From NCBI RefSeq assembly GCF_005281835.1, contig NZ_RZIS01000012.1, positions 48,195-112,194 on the forward strand: DNA of 64,000 nucleotides, given 5' to 3'. The notes beneath the pieces were generated by a model, which was given only the letters and a program-made list of their open reading frames with translations, was not told the DNA's origin and made no database searches. Shown here one piece after another: positions 44,204 to 52,533 of the stretch (position 1 is the stretch's first letter; each line of letters starts with the position of its first letter). The DNA comes from Vibrio profundi. Lineage in GTDB: Bacteria; Pseudomonadota; Gammaproteobacteria; Enterobacterales; Vibrionaceae. The translations under genes were made by a program, and so were the position numbers.

Positions 44204-44434
44204 ATGAGTGGCGAGCAGAAAAGTTCGCCACCCAATCGGCATTGGGTGGCGCTATATACTTTTGTAATTTTGTTGCCGTTAGTTTATCTAATTCCGCCAT
44301 GGGTGATGACCTATGTCACTGAACATCATGGACTTGTGACAGTTTTGTCTGTCGCCATCATTGTACCTATTGTGTCGTATTTAGCCTTGCCCAATTGTTT
44401 GAAAGCACATCATCGGATTGTGAACAGAAAGTAA
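44204..44434 (+). CDS. Small two-TM membrane protein
   Basis: A 76-aa protein with two hydrophobic segments (about 15-37 and 45-63) and a basic end. It starts six bases after the isochorismatase stop; AAGGG at the end of that gene gives an eight-base spacing to ATG 44204. Probably co-transcribed with pirin and the hydrolase. Family not recognised. Confidence 0.65.
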   Translation: MSGEQKSSPPNRHWVALYTFVILLPLVYLIPPWVMTYVTEHHGLVTVLSVAIIVPIVSYLALPNCLKAHHRIVNRK

Positions 44435-44514
44435 AACTAGGTTGTATCAACTTGGCAGAATTACGGTGAAATGATTTGTAGTTGATAAAAAAGTTGTTAC
44501 TATCGTCGCATACA

Positions 44515-44597
44515 TAGTCGGGGGGCCATTAGGCTGAGATCGCAATTGCGAGACCCGTTGAACCTGATTCAGTTAATACTGGCGTAGGGAACTATTG
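44515..44597 (+). promoter_or_regulatory. TPP riboswitch aptamer (THI element)
   Basis: The conserved THI-box segments are in order: GTCGGGGGGCC, AGGCTGAGAT (pyrimidine-sensing arm), GACCCGTTGAACCTGATTCAGTTAATACTGGCGTAGGGAACT (pyrophosphate arm). It controls the thiD-thiZXY-tenA operon. Confidence 0.95.
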
Positions 44598-44670
44598 ATC
44601 TTGCTAGCGGTGAACCGATCTATTTTCTGCCGCTGTAAGAAAGTTCCTGTACGCCAGTTTAGGAGCTTTC
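44578..44670 (+). promoter_or_regulatory. TPP riboswitch expression platform (anti-sequestor / SD-sequestor)
   Basis: Two mutually exclusive stems can be drawn. The 3' strand of the aptamer, 44578-44593, pairs almost perfectly with 44642-44658 (one bulge). Alternatively 44639-44648 pairs with 44661-44670 (10 bp, one G-U), burying the AGGAG ribosome site of thiD. When TPP holds the aptamer closed the second stem can form and block translation. This is read from the sequence; the switching logic is inference from known translational THI elements. Confidence 0.75.
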
Positions 44671-45540
44671 ATGTCACATTCTTCTGCTTTTCAAACTGCG
44701 ACAAGCACGCCTTCTACCTTAGTTCCTTCAACACCTATTGTATTGACCATTGCGGGCTCTGATAGCGGTGGCGGTGCGGGTATTCAAGCCGATATCAAAG
44801 CGATTTCTGCTACTGGCGGTTATGCTAGTTCAGTGATCACGGCCATTACGGCGCAAAATACTTTAGGCGTTTCAGCCATATTCCCCATTCCACTAGAACA
44901 TGTCGAACATCAACTTGACGCAGTATTTTCTGATCTTAACGTGGTTGCCGTTAAAGTGGGAATGCTTGCAGACGCCCACATTATCAAGGTTGTTGCAAAA
45001 AAAATTAAACAGTATCGACCGAGCTTTTTGGTGGTTGACCCAGTGATGGTTGCAACCAGTGGTGATCTGCTACTTGAAGAATCAGCCATCAGTACCTTGA
45101 AGTCTGAACTTCTGCCCCTAGCCGATGTGATCACGCCAAATTTGCCAGAAGGAGCCGCGTTAATTGGCGGCCAAGTCCCGAGCAATGAAGATGAAATGAC
45201 GACCATGATTACGCAACTTCGTGAGCTTGGTGCGCATTCGGTGTTATTGAAAGGGGGTCACTTAGAGCAAGATGAAAACAGTAACGACCTACTAATCTTT
45301 GCAGACAAAGTGGAGCGTTTGAGCGCAAAACGAGTAGCGACACGCAATACCCATGGAACTGGCTGTACGCTGTCTTCAGCCATTGCGTCTTTCTTAGCTC
45401 AGGGCTACCCGCTGCTGGAAGCGGTTAAGCTAGGTAAGTACTACATTTCAAGCGCAATTGCCCATGCCGACGAACTTGAAATCGGCAAAGGTCATGGCCC
45501 TGTAAACCACTTTTTCAGTGGGTACGCTGATGTCCGTTAA
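44671..45540 (+). CDS. thiD: Hydroxymethylpyrimidine (phosphate) kinase
   Basis: A 289-aa ribokinase-fold enzyme that phosphorylates HMP and HMP-P for thiamine synthesis. Motifs: VLTIAGSDSGGGAGIQADIKA (26-44, HMP and phosphate binding), the DPVMVATSG segment (123-131), NLPEGAALIGG and the anion hole GTGCTLSSAIA with catalytic Cys232. AGGAG lies just ahead of the ATG, inside the riboswitch platform. It overlaps the next gene. Confidence 0.94.
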   Translation: MSHSSAFQTATSTPSTLVPSTPIVLTIAGSDSGGGAGIQADIKAISATGGYASSVITAITAQNTLGVSAIFPIPLEHVEHQLDAVFSDLNVVAVKVGMLADAHIIKVVAKKIKQYRPSFLVVDPVMVATSGDLLLEESAISTLKSELLPLADVITPNLPEGAALIGGQVPSNEDEMTTMITQLRELGAHSVLLKGGHLEQDENSNDLLIFADKVERLSAKRVATRNTHGTGCTLSSAIASFLAQGYPLLEAVKLGKYYISSAIAHADELEIGKGHGPVNHFFSGYADVR

Positions 45541-46396
45541 TTCGATGTCGGTAAGTACGTCGTCTTCAAATACCTCAACTGAGTTGGTAGGCGGGCATCT
45601 GTCTGCCCGGCCTTACATCGAAATTTCAGGCGGCTATTTACGCTATCAAGACAGCCAGCAAGCGACAATTTCGGGGTTAAATATGCAGCTCCCTATCGGT
45701 GAGTGGACTTGTCTGCTTGGTCGTAGTGGCTGCGGTAAAACCACTTTGCTTAGGTATTTGGCAGGGTTGCTGGATCAGAAGGCGGAGTGGGCAGGCCGGT
45801 TGACGCTTAGAAAAAGTGATGAGCTTGAAACAGCGCAGCCGGCTATTAGCAGCAATATTCTAGACGGCACCACAATTCACGAAAATATAGCGTATATGGC
45901 TCAGCAAGATTTACTGATGCCTTGGCTAACCGTTTTAGACAATGTTCTGTTGAGTACGCGTTTTGATAAGGCGTCAGAATGTCAAAGGCAACGAGCCTTG
46001 AATTTACTGGAACAAGTAGGCCTAGCTGAGCACCATCAAGCTCTACCGCAGCAACTTTCTGGGGGCATGCGCCAAAGAGTGGCTCTTGCGAGAACCTTAA
46101 TGCAAGACAAACCAATCGTGTTGATGGATGAACCATTTTCAGCGCTTGATGCGGTGACTCGACACCGATTACAAAACCTTTCTCATCAATTGCTTGCAGA
46201 TAAAACCGTAGTGCTGATCACCCACGATCCACAAGAAGCGGTTCGTTTGGCAAGCCAGTTATACATCATGCAAGGCATGCCAGCACACGCTGAGTCGCTC
46301 ACTGTGCCTCAATCTTCCGTACCAAGAAAACTCGATGCCGACTGCGCAGCTTTACAGCAGAGCATTATTGAGCAGCTGGAGAAAGACTATGAGTGA
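45530..46396 (+). CDS. thiZ: ABC transporter ATPase for HMP/thiamine precursor
   Basis: A ~288-aa ABC ATPase: Walker A GRSGCGKTTLLR, Q-loop YMAQQDLLMPWLTV, signature LSGGMRQRVALARTL, Walker B PIVLMDEPFSALD, H-loop ITHDPQEAVRLA. The QQDLLMPW Q-loop is of the taurine/nitrate/NMT1 importer type. It is the energy subunit of the predicted ThiXYZ system. The start is uncertain: ATG 45530 overlaps thiD by 11 bases, and ATG 45545 is possible. Overlap with thiX supports one operon. Confidence 0.88.
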   Translation: MSVNSMSVSTSSSNTSTELVGGHLSARPYIEISGGYLRYQDSQQATISGLNMQLPIGEWTCLLGRSGCGKTTLLRYLAGLLDQKAEWAGRLTLRKSDELETAQPAISSNILDGTTIHENIAYMAQQDLLMPWLTVLDNVLLSTRFDKASECQRQRALNLLEQVGLAEHHQALPQQLSGGMRQRVALARTLMQDKPIVLMDEPFSALDAVTRHRLQNLSHQLLADKTVVLITHDPQEAVRLASQLYIMQGMPAHAESLTVPQSSVPRKLDADCAALQQSIIEQLEKDYE

Positions 46397-47186
46397 GTTG
46401 ACCCAAATAAATGCGATTTCACGCAAACTCAACCATAAAGAGAAAGCGTCGCATCCAGCTATACGCGTAATGGTAAGTGCTTTGGTGATAGTGGGCTTAT
46501 GGCAAGCAGTGGTGGTCATTTTTGACATGCCATCGTTCATATTGCCTGCACCATTAGATGTATTTGAGCGCTTGATTCAGCGTCATGAAGTACTGGCTAA
46601 ACACACTTGGGTAACCGCTCAAGAAATTATATTAGGCCTGTTTCTAGGCTTGTCGATGGGCATGGTATTCGCGCTGCAAATGTTACTGTTCAAACCGGTA
46701 AAGCGTTGGCTATTGCCTATTTTAATTGCCAGCCAAGCGATCCCTGTTTTTGCTATCGCACCCGTTCTGATGTTGTGGCTTGGTTATGGCATCGCTTCAA
46801 AGGTGGTGATGGCTGCGCTGATTATCTTCTTTCCTGTAACGACTTGCTGTTACGACGGTTTACGAAATACACCGACAGGTTACCTCGACCTTGCGAAAAC
46901 TATGGGTGCGAGTAAATGGCAAATGTTACGTCATATCCAGCTTCCCGCTTCTTTACCAACCTTGGCATCGGGTATCCGTGTGGCGGTGGTGATTGCTCCA
47001 ATTGGTGCGGTTGCCGGAGAGTGGGTCGGATCAAGTGAAGGGCTGGGTTACCTAATGCTCCAAGCCAATGCGCGAATGATGATAGATGAAATGTTTGCGG
47101 CGTTATTTATTCTTTCTGCCTTATCTGTGTCTTTGTACTTCTTTGCGGATAAAGCGCTGAAAAAATTTATTCCTTGGGAAGCGTAA
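46389..47186 (+). CDS. thiX: ABC transporter permease for HMP/thiamine precursor
   Basis: A 265-aa permease with six predicted TM helices and the EAA loop YLDLAKTMGASKWQMLRHIQLPASLPTLASGIRVAVVIAPIGAVAGEWVGSSEGLGYLM. It is of the SsuC/TauC-like BPD_transp_1 type. ATG 46389 has GGAGAAAG upstream and overlaps thiZ by eight bases. A longer frame from 46335 is spurious. Confidence 0.9.
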   Translation: MSELTQINAISRKLNHKEKASHPAIRVMVSALVIVGLWQAVVVIFDMPSFILPAPLDVFERLIQRHEVLAKHTWVTAQEIILGLFLGLSMGMVFALQMLLFKPVKRWLLPILIASQAIPVFAIAPVLMLWLGYGIASKVVMAALIIFFPVTTCCYDGLRNTPTGYLDLAKTMGASKWQMLRHIQLPASLPTLASGIRVAVVIAPIGAVAGEWVGSSEGLGYLMLQANARMMIDEMFAALFILSALSVSLYFFADKALKKFIPWEA

Positions 47187-47269
47187 TTCTCGCCTTCGCA
47201 AGCAGTAAAACATAGAGCACCAATGATGGGTGCCTAAATTATAAAAATGAAAATTCAAAAGGAAATCTA

Positions 47270-48220
47270 GTGAAAAAACGATCAATTATAAGCGCAGTTG
47301 CGCTTGCGGCTTCGGCAGTCACGTTTAATGTTCAAGCTCAAACTAAGGAACTGACCTTAATGCTGGATTGGTTCGTAAACCCGAACCACGGACCAATAGT
47401 CATCGCTAAAGAACGAGGGTACTTTGCAGAACAAGGCCTAAAAGTCGAAGTTCAAGAGCCAGCAGATCCAAGTACTCCACCAAAATTAGTCGCAGCCAAT
47501 AAAGTGGATTTGGCGATCTCTTATCAACCAAGCTTAACGATTGATGTTGCGGCTGGTTTACCTCTTATTCGCGCTGCCACGCTGATCGCGACACCGCTTA
47601 ATACTCTTATGGTGTTAGACAATAACAAGCTTGATGAATTATCTGACTTTAAAGGTAAAAAAATCGGTATCGCGATTGCGGGTAATGAAGAAGCGACGAT
47701 TGGTACCATGCTTCAAACTGGCGGCGTAAAATACGATGACGTCGAAATCATTAATGTTGGTTGGGCATTATCGTCTTCATTAGCATCTGGAAAAGTGGAT
47801 GCAATTTGGGGTGGACTACGTAACTTCGAAACCAACCAATTGGCATTAGAGGGTTACCAATCTAAAGCTTTCTTCCCGGAAGAGCATGGCGTGCCAGCGT
47901 ATGATGAGTTGGTATTTGTCGCTAATGCGAACACGTACGATGAAGCAGCGATCAAAGCATTCAATAAAGCGCTAGAGCAGGCAACCACATACATTGTGAA
48001 TCACCCACAACAATCGTGGAAAGAGTTTGTTGCTTACGCGCCAGATACCCTTAATAACGAGCTAAATAAACGTGCTTGGAACGATACGTTAACGCGCTTT
48101 GCACTACGCCCTTCCGCTGTAGATTTGAAGCGTTATGACGACTACGCACAGTTTATGTACGACAAAAACATCATCGAAACTTTGCCAAAAGCGAAGGATT
48201 ACGTTCCTAGCTTTCAATAA
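47270..48220 (+). CDS. thiY: NMT1/THI5-like substrate-binding protein
   Basis: A 316-aa periplasmic binding protein with signal peptide MKKRSIISAVALAASAVTFNVQA. ELTLMLDWFVNPNHGPIVIAKERGYFAEQGLKVEVQEPADPSTPPKLVAANKVDLAISYQPS is the NMT1/THI5 start, related to yeast HMP synthase and the ThiY formyl-aminopyrimidine binder. The start is GTG 47270 with AAAGGAAA upstream. The 83-bp spacer after thiX holds a small GCACC/GGTGC hairpin. With ThiXZ it should import HMP or its amino-pyrimidine breakdown products. Confidence 0.92.
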   Translation: MKKRSIISAVALAASAVTFNVQAQTKELTLMLDWFVNPNHGPIVIAKERGYFAEQGLKVEVQEPADPSTPPKLVAANKVDLAISYQPSLTIDVAAGLPLIRAATLIATPLNTLMVLDNNKLDELSDFKGKKIGIAIAGNEEATIGTMLQTGGVKYDDVEIINVGWALSSSLASGKVDAIWGGLRNFETNQLALEGYQSKAFFPEEHGVPAYDELVFVANANTYDEAAIKAFNKALEQATTYIVNHPQQSWKEFVAYAPDTLNNELNKRAWNDTLTRFALRPSAVDLKRYDDYAQFMYDKNIIETLPKAKDYVPSFQ

Positions 48221-48242
48221 TTGAACGGAAGTAGACACCATT

Positions 48243-48911
48243 ATGAATCATCAAGATTTGATCAATGCATGCCGAGAAGATTGGGATGCCTACACCCAAC
48301 ATGATTTTGTTCAACAACTGGCTAAAGGTACTTTGGCGCAGCCATGTTATTTGCATTACCTAAAGCAAGACTTTCTGTTTCTTAAGCAATATGCACGTGC
48401 TTATGCGCTAGCGATTTACAAAGCTCGTACGTTAGCTGACATGCGTAAGGCCTTGCCAAGTGTCCACGCCTTACTGGATTCAGAAATTGGCCACCACGTC
48501 AGTTATTGTGGAAATTGGGGGCTTACTGAGTCTGACTTAGAAGCTGAGCCAGAGGATTTTGGTACTGTTGCTTACACACGTTATGTACTTGATGCCGGTA
48601 TGACGGGTGACATTGTGGATTTGTATGCAGCGCTTGCGCCATGTTCTATCGGTTACGCTGAGATCGGACGAAACTTAAAGGCAAGCGATCAAACGGTTCT
48701 TGAAGGAAATCCATTTGCAAGTTGGATAGAACTGTACAGCGGTGAAGAATTTCAACAAGGCGTAGCAGAAGGAACGGCTCATATTGATGAATTGCTTGCT
48801 GAAATTGATCTTAACAGTCAACGTGGCCGCAATTTGGCTGAAGTGTTTAGAACGGCTACTCGTATGGAAATCGCCTTTTGGCAGCAAGGCTTAGATGTAC
48901 AGAATAAATAG
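48243..48911 (+). CDS. tenA: TenA-family aminopyrimidine aminohydrolase (thiaminase II)
   Basis: A 222-aa all-helical TenA. Nucleophile Cys134 in ALAPCSIGYAEIG, Asp43 in LKQDFLFLKQYARAYA, and late Glu209 in TRMEIAFW match the B. subtilis active site (Cys135, Asp44, Glu205). It hydrolyses aminopyrimidines from degraded thiamine to HMP, feeding ThiD. Last gene of the operon, with a terminator 26 bases on. The ATG has GGAAGTAGACACC upstream. Confidence 0.93.
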   Translation: MNHQDLINACREDWDAYTQHDFVQQLAKGTLAQPCYLHYLKQDFLFLKQYARAYALAIYKARTLADMRKALPSVHALLDSEIGHHVSYCGNWGLTESDLEAEPEDFGTVAYTRYVLDAGMTGDIVDLYAALAPCSIGYAEIGRNLKASDQTVLEGNPFASWIELYSGEEFQQGVAEGTAHIDELLAEIDLNSQRGRNLAEVFRTATRMEIAFWQQGLDVQNK

Positions 48912-48936
48912 TGAGTTTAGTACTTACCTATAAATT

Positions 48937-48964
48937 AAAAAGAGCACTCAGTGCTCTTTTTTTT
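48937..48964 (+). terminator. Terminator of the thiD-tenA operon
   Basis: AGAGCAC/GTGCTCT stem with a TCA loop, A-tract before and eight T after; the convergent hydrolase gene ends 12 bases on, so it can serve both strands. Confidence 0.9.
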
Positions 48965-48975
48965 GTGCCGGTAGG

Positions 48976-49494
48976 TTACGAAAATGCTTGCTCGGTAGAC
49001 AGAAGGGGCACTCGAGTTGAAATCGCGTGTAATGCGATGTTGTGAATCATTTCGTCTACGGTTGTACAGCAATCGACAATAACGGCGGGATTGTATTTCT
49101 CCGCTGCCTTCGAGATTGCGGTATGTGTTACGCAATTCTGAGTCATCATTCCGCACAGTAGCAATTCTTCAATACCATGTTGCTGTAACACAGCTTCTAG
49201 CTCAGTTTGTTCAAAGCTATCAGCAAAATGTTTTATCACGACATCGGCATCTGGCGCTTGGTTCAAAATCTCCGGGTGGATATTGGCGCCATGAGTGTCT
49301 GGATTAAAAAATGGAGCAGGCCCCGCTTGCGAATCAGCGATATGCTGAATATGAATGATTTTCATACCACGTTCTGTGGCAAATTTTATCGCGTTTTTGA
49401 TGTTCGTGAGGGTGTTCTGCGTGTTCCATAATGGGAATTTACCGTCTTCGAAGTAGTCGTTTTGTAGGTCGATTACTAGTAATGCTTTGTTCAT
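48976..49494 (-). CDS. Cysteine hydrolase of the isochorismatase family
   Basis: A 172-aa enzyme: ALLVIDLQNDYFEDGKFPLWN (catalytic Asp9), KHFADSFEQTELEAVLQQHGIEELLLCGMMTQNCVTHTAISKAAEKYNPAVIVDCC (Lys and nucleophile Cys). It resembles nicotinamidase-like and StyI-type hydrolases acting on small amides. ATG 49494 follows AGGACAC; a frame back to 49644 would overlap the divergent gene. Divergent from the GlxA-type regulator, which is likely its activator. Confidence 0.9.
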   Translation of the reverse strand: MNKALLVIDLQNDYFEDGKFPLWNTQNTLTNIKNAIKFATERGMKIIHIQHIADSQAGPAPFFNPDTHGANIHPEILNQAPDADVVIKHFADSFEQTELEAVLQQHGIEELLLCGMMTQNCVTHTAISKAAEKYNPAVIVDCCTTVDEMIHNIALHAISTRVPLLSTEQAFS

Positions 49495-49611
49495 TATTGT
49501 GTGTCCTGTTATGTCGGCGTTTGTCGGTACACCGATATATTGAGGCTTGAACAATAATTCAAACAGTGTCATTAATGACGTTATTAAGGGTAAAACTGAC
49601 AAGGGCATGAA

Positions 49612-50559
49612 ATGAGTCTGCATGTAGCGATAGTGAACTATCAAGATAGTTTGAAGTCAGCGCTTCATGGGTTAGAAGAGCTGTTTCTAATGGCTAACTT
49701 AGCATGTGAAGAACAAGGGTTAGGCTTCCGATTCGAGCCTGTGATTATCGATATTGCTCATGATCTTGGGTTAGGCGGCGCAGAAACGAACGATCAAAGC
49801 GAAGTATTCGATATCGTTTTATTACCGCCAAGCAACAGTAGTGATTACTACCTTGAACCGTGCCCTTCACTTGTAAAATGGCTGCAAGAGCAAGCGTCTC
49901 AGGGAGCTATTCTATGCTCGGCTTGTGCAGGTGCGTTTATCTTGGCGAAAACAGGGTTATTGAATCATCGAAAGGTCACCACACACTGGGGGCTAGCGCC
50001 TGCCTTTGCTGAGCGCTTTCCTGAACTTACCTTGGATACCGACAAAATATTGATCAACGAGTCAGACGTGATCACAGCGGGTGGCATGATGTCTTGGATC
50101 GACTTAGGGCTAGAGCTCGTCGGGCAGTATTCGCAACCGAGTGTCATGAGGCAGCTAGGCAAAATGCTGGTGGTGGATACGGGGACAAGAGAGCAGCGGT
50201 ACTACAAGCAATTTACTCCTGTTTATAACCATGGTGATGATTTGATCCTCAAAGTGCAGAAGTGGATTTTGCAGCACGTTACGCAGCAAGTGACCTTGGT
50301 GGAACTGGCAGAGTATTGCTGTTTAGGGGAACGGACCTTTTTACGTCGATTTAAAAAGGCTACAGGGCTTAATCCGACAGAATATATGCAGAATTTACGA
50401 GTCCAAAAGATATGTGAGTTACTTGAAACTTCAAGTAACTCATTTGAATGGATCGTTCATCAAGTTGGTTATGAAGATGCCAGTGCTTGCCGGAAATTAT
50501 TCCTGCGTATTATGGGGCTAACGCCACAAGAATTTAGAAAGCGCTTCGTTAATTCCTAG
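49612..50559 (+). CDS. GlxA-type AraC regulator (DJ-1/PfpI domain plus HTH)
   Basis: A 315-aa protein. Residues 1-185 are a DJ-1/PfpI-like domain with the nucleophile-elbow Cys region GAILCSACAGAFILAKTGLL, and ~215-315 the AraC double HTH (VTLVELAEYCCLGERTFLRRFKKATGLNPTEYMQNLRVQKICELLETSSNSFEWIVHQVGYEDASACRKLFLRIMGLTPQEFRKRF). Regulators of this group respond to nitrogen compounds such as arginine, carnitine or betaine derivatives and are often beside an isochorismatase-like hydrolase, as here. AAGGGCATGAA lies before the ATG. Confidence 0.92.
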   Translation: MSLHVAIVNYQDSLKSALHGLEELFLMANLACEEQGLGFRFEPVIIDIAHDLGLGGAETNDQSEVFDIVLLPPSNSSDYYLEPCPSLVKWLQEQASQGAILCSACAGAFILAKTGLLNHRKVTTHWGLAPAFAERFPELTLDTDKILINESDVITAGGMMSWIDLGLELVGQYSQPSVMRQLGKMLVVDTGTREQRYYKQFTPVYNHGDDLILKVQKWILQHVTQQVTLVELAEYCCLGERTFLRRFKKATGLNPTEYMQNLRVQKICELLETSSNSFEWIVHQVGYEDASACRKLFLRIMGLTPQEFRKRFVNS

Positions 50560-50601
50560 CTTGTTGCATTGGCAGAACTAGCGAAAAAGCTATACCCAAG
50601 G

Positions 50602-51246
50602 CTAATCAAGCTCTGATATCTCACGAATGGCTTGAGCTAGGGTTGCAGGCTCCTGAGCGCCAGTGATCAAGTGCTTCTGATTGATAATATAAGCCGGAAC
50701 CCCTTGAATTCCAGCATTCATCCACTGGTGTTCAATGGCTTCAACCTCGTGAGCCCAGCTTTCTTCCGACATGACGTTGTGCGCTTGAGCGCCATCTAAT
50801 TCAATTGACTGGGCAATTTCTAAGAGTACTTGTTCATCTTCAACGGCACGATTATTGGTAAAGTACGCATCAAATAACGCCAATTTCAGTTCTTTTTGTT
50901 TACCAAAATCTTTTGCCCAAAGTAACAACTGATGAGCTTTACGCGTGTTGTACATACGCATTTCATCGGTGAAATTGAAGGTGAACCCTAGCTCTTGGCC
51001 TACCTTCGTGATCATGTCACGTGTTTCAGCGCTGGCTTGAGGTGTGGTGCCGTACTTTTCAGCTAAGTGCTCACCTAGATTTTGGCCGCCAGCAGGCATA
51101 TTCGGGTTTAACTCAAACGGGTGGAATTGAACGTCGGCTTGAATCTCGCCTTGGAGCTGTTCAAGGGCGAGTTCTAGGCGTTTGTAACCAATGATGCACC
51201 ATGGGCATACGACATCAGAGACAATATCGATTGTGACATTTTTCAT
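50602..51246 (-). CDS. FrnE/DsbA-family thioredoxin-fold oxidoreductase
   Basis: A 214-aa cytoplasmic protein (no signal peptide): IDIVSDVVCPWCIIGYKRLELAL has the CPWC active site (Cys14, Cys17), and GIQGVPAYIINQKHLITGAQ the cis-Pro loop. FHPFELNPNMPAGGQNL is typical of the FrnE/2-hydroxychromene-2-carboxylate isomerase branch. Originally it was probably next to the TauE gene, now 1.15 kb away because of an apparent insertion in between. Confidence 0.9.
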   Translation of the reverse strand: MKNVTIDIVSDVVCPWCIIGYKRLELALEQLQGEIQADVQFHPFELNPNMPAGGQNLGEHLAEKYGTTPQASAETRDMITKVGQELGFTFNFTDEMRMYNTRKAHQLLLWAKDFGKQKELKLALFDAYFTNNRAVEDEQVLLEIAQSIELDGAQAHNVMSEESWAHEVEAIEHQWMNAGIQGVPAYIINQKHLITGAQEPATLAQAIREISELD

Positions 51247-51311
51247 ATTTACTCTTGAACTTTATTAGGGAGTTAAGTGGATAGTAACAAGAGCGCCATT
51301 AACTACAATCC

Positions 51312-51502
51312 GTGCGCTAGAGTAAGACGTTCGAATCTACCCCATTGACTTTACCAAAAGAGCGTGCCGTTATGCGACAGACAAACCTTGCCAAATGGCG
51401 GTTACACCACTGATTGAACAAAGAGCGAGTGCGCCAATACGAATTTTTTCTTTAGGTAGGCTCTGTGTCGTCAGCATAGCCAAATTGACCCGAGCCAAGA
51501 GG
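51312..51502 (-). pseudogene. Duplicated 3' fragment of the TauE/SafE gene (repeat copy A)
   Basis: 191 bp are about 97% identical to 52342-52533: I count four substitutions and a one-base indel. In the intact gene the segment codes for the last ~44 residues (from SWLGYK to the stop) and runs 58 bp beyond the stop. Here it has no upstream gene part, and the lost base shifts its frame near the start, so it is a non-functional remnant or a recombination scar. The left flank continues into the dsbA promoter region, which should be the original neighbour of the TauE gene end. Confidence 0.9.
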
Positions 51503-51817
51503 AATGTTTCTTGACCTTATTGTGAAGTTTCGAGATACATTGAAGACCAAGTTATACGCTTAGTAAAAGAAGTACTATTGCATATATTACTTATCAGTAA
51601 AAACTTAGCTCGACATTATACCCTTAGGTTTATATGTTATAAATATATCTAATGGTATTGTCATATGTATTTTTATTTATATAATCCTTTGGTATTAAGT
51701 CAGTTTAAGTGCATTTTGTTTATAGAGGTGGTGTGTTTCGTGTTTGGGCTCGCTCGCAACTCGCTGTATGTATTTAAGCGACACGTCATCCTATTGTTTT
51801 ATATGTAAGTAGTTAAA
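51503..51817. other. AT-rich leader of the inserted segment
   Basis: 315 bp of AT-rich, gene-free DNA from the end of repeat copy A to the exported-protein gene. It is presumably the promoter region of that gene; no inverted terminal repeats, attC-like site or integrase remnant is visible. Confidence 0.4.
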
Positions 51818-52282
51818 GTGAAAAAATTAGTTTTATTATTGGTACTTTTTGGTTGTTCCGCACACGCTCATCATCAAGATATTCAAATGGAAAACCTGCC
51901 TTTTGTCCGTGTCTTTGAAAGCCATTTTATGGTCTTTAGTGGTATAGAAAGTAAAAGTGTATTTGTAGAGAAGCTAGACTCTTCTACGATAAAAAAATTC
52001 AATGTCATTTTAAGTAAAGCTCGAAGAGATGTGAGGCTTATAACTGACTCGGGTTTGTGCCCTAATTTTAGGATATCTAATGGCCCGCTAGGAGTAATTA
52101 GTTCTGAAGGAGGGGATAGCATAAATTTTGAGGTGGTATGCACAGACGATACGGTTCAATTATATCTTTCATTGCGCGATCAGTATGTTAGAAAGTACAA
52201 ATTATATAAGTTACCAGTTGAGAGCTTTGAGCATTGGGTTAACGCAATCGAAGTAGTAATGGAGTCGAGAGAGACTTCTTGA
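51818..52282 (+). CDS. Exported protein of unknown function in the inserted segment
   Basis: A 154-aa precursor: signal peptide MKKLVLLLVLFGCSAHA, then HHQDIQMENLPFVRVFESHFMVFSGIESKSVFVEKL. A lipoprotein reading (LFGC) is less likely because Phe at -2 is unusual. Two Cys in the mature chain (GLCPNF and VVCTDD) could form a disulfide. The start is GTG 51818 with a poor ribosome site. No family is recognised. It lies between two direct repeats of the TauE gene end and opposite in direction to both flanking genes. Lower G+C than its neighbours by eye suggests recent acquisition. Confidence 0.65.
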   Translation: MKKLVLLLVLFGCSAHAHHQDIQMENLPFVRVFESHFMVFSGIESKSVFVEKLDSSTIKKFNVILSKARRDVRLITDSGLCPNFRISNGPLGVISSEGGDSINFEVVCTDDTVQLYLSLRDQYVRKYKLYKLPVESFEHWVNAIEVVMESRETS

Positions 52283-52341
52283 GCTTCATAGTTAGCCTGC
52301 ATAATGTGAATAATCGAGTAGAGAAGTATAAATTGCATCTA

Positions 52342-52533
52342 GTGCGCTAGAGTAAGACGTTCGAATCTACCCCATTGACTTTACCAAAAGAGCGTGCCGT
52401 TATGCGACAGACAAACCTTGCCAAATGGCGGTAAAACCACTGATTGAACAAAGAGCTAGTGCGCCAATACGAATTTTTTCTTTAGGTAGGCTCTGTGTCG
52501 TCAGCATAGCCAATTTGTACCCGAGCCAAGAGG
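52342..52533. repeat. Direct repeat copy B (3' end of the TauE/SafE gene)
   Basis: The intact copy of the ~191-bp repeat: last ~44 codons of the TauE gene plus 58 bp beyond its stop. It pairs with copy A at 51312-51502, offset 1,030 bp, same orientation. Confidence 0.92.

Noticed and set aside
51312..51502. Insertion sequence or integron cassette at the repeat
   Set aside because: No transposase, terminal inverted repeats, integrase or attC-like site; the repeat is a gene end, not an IS.
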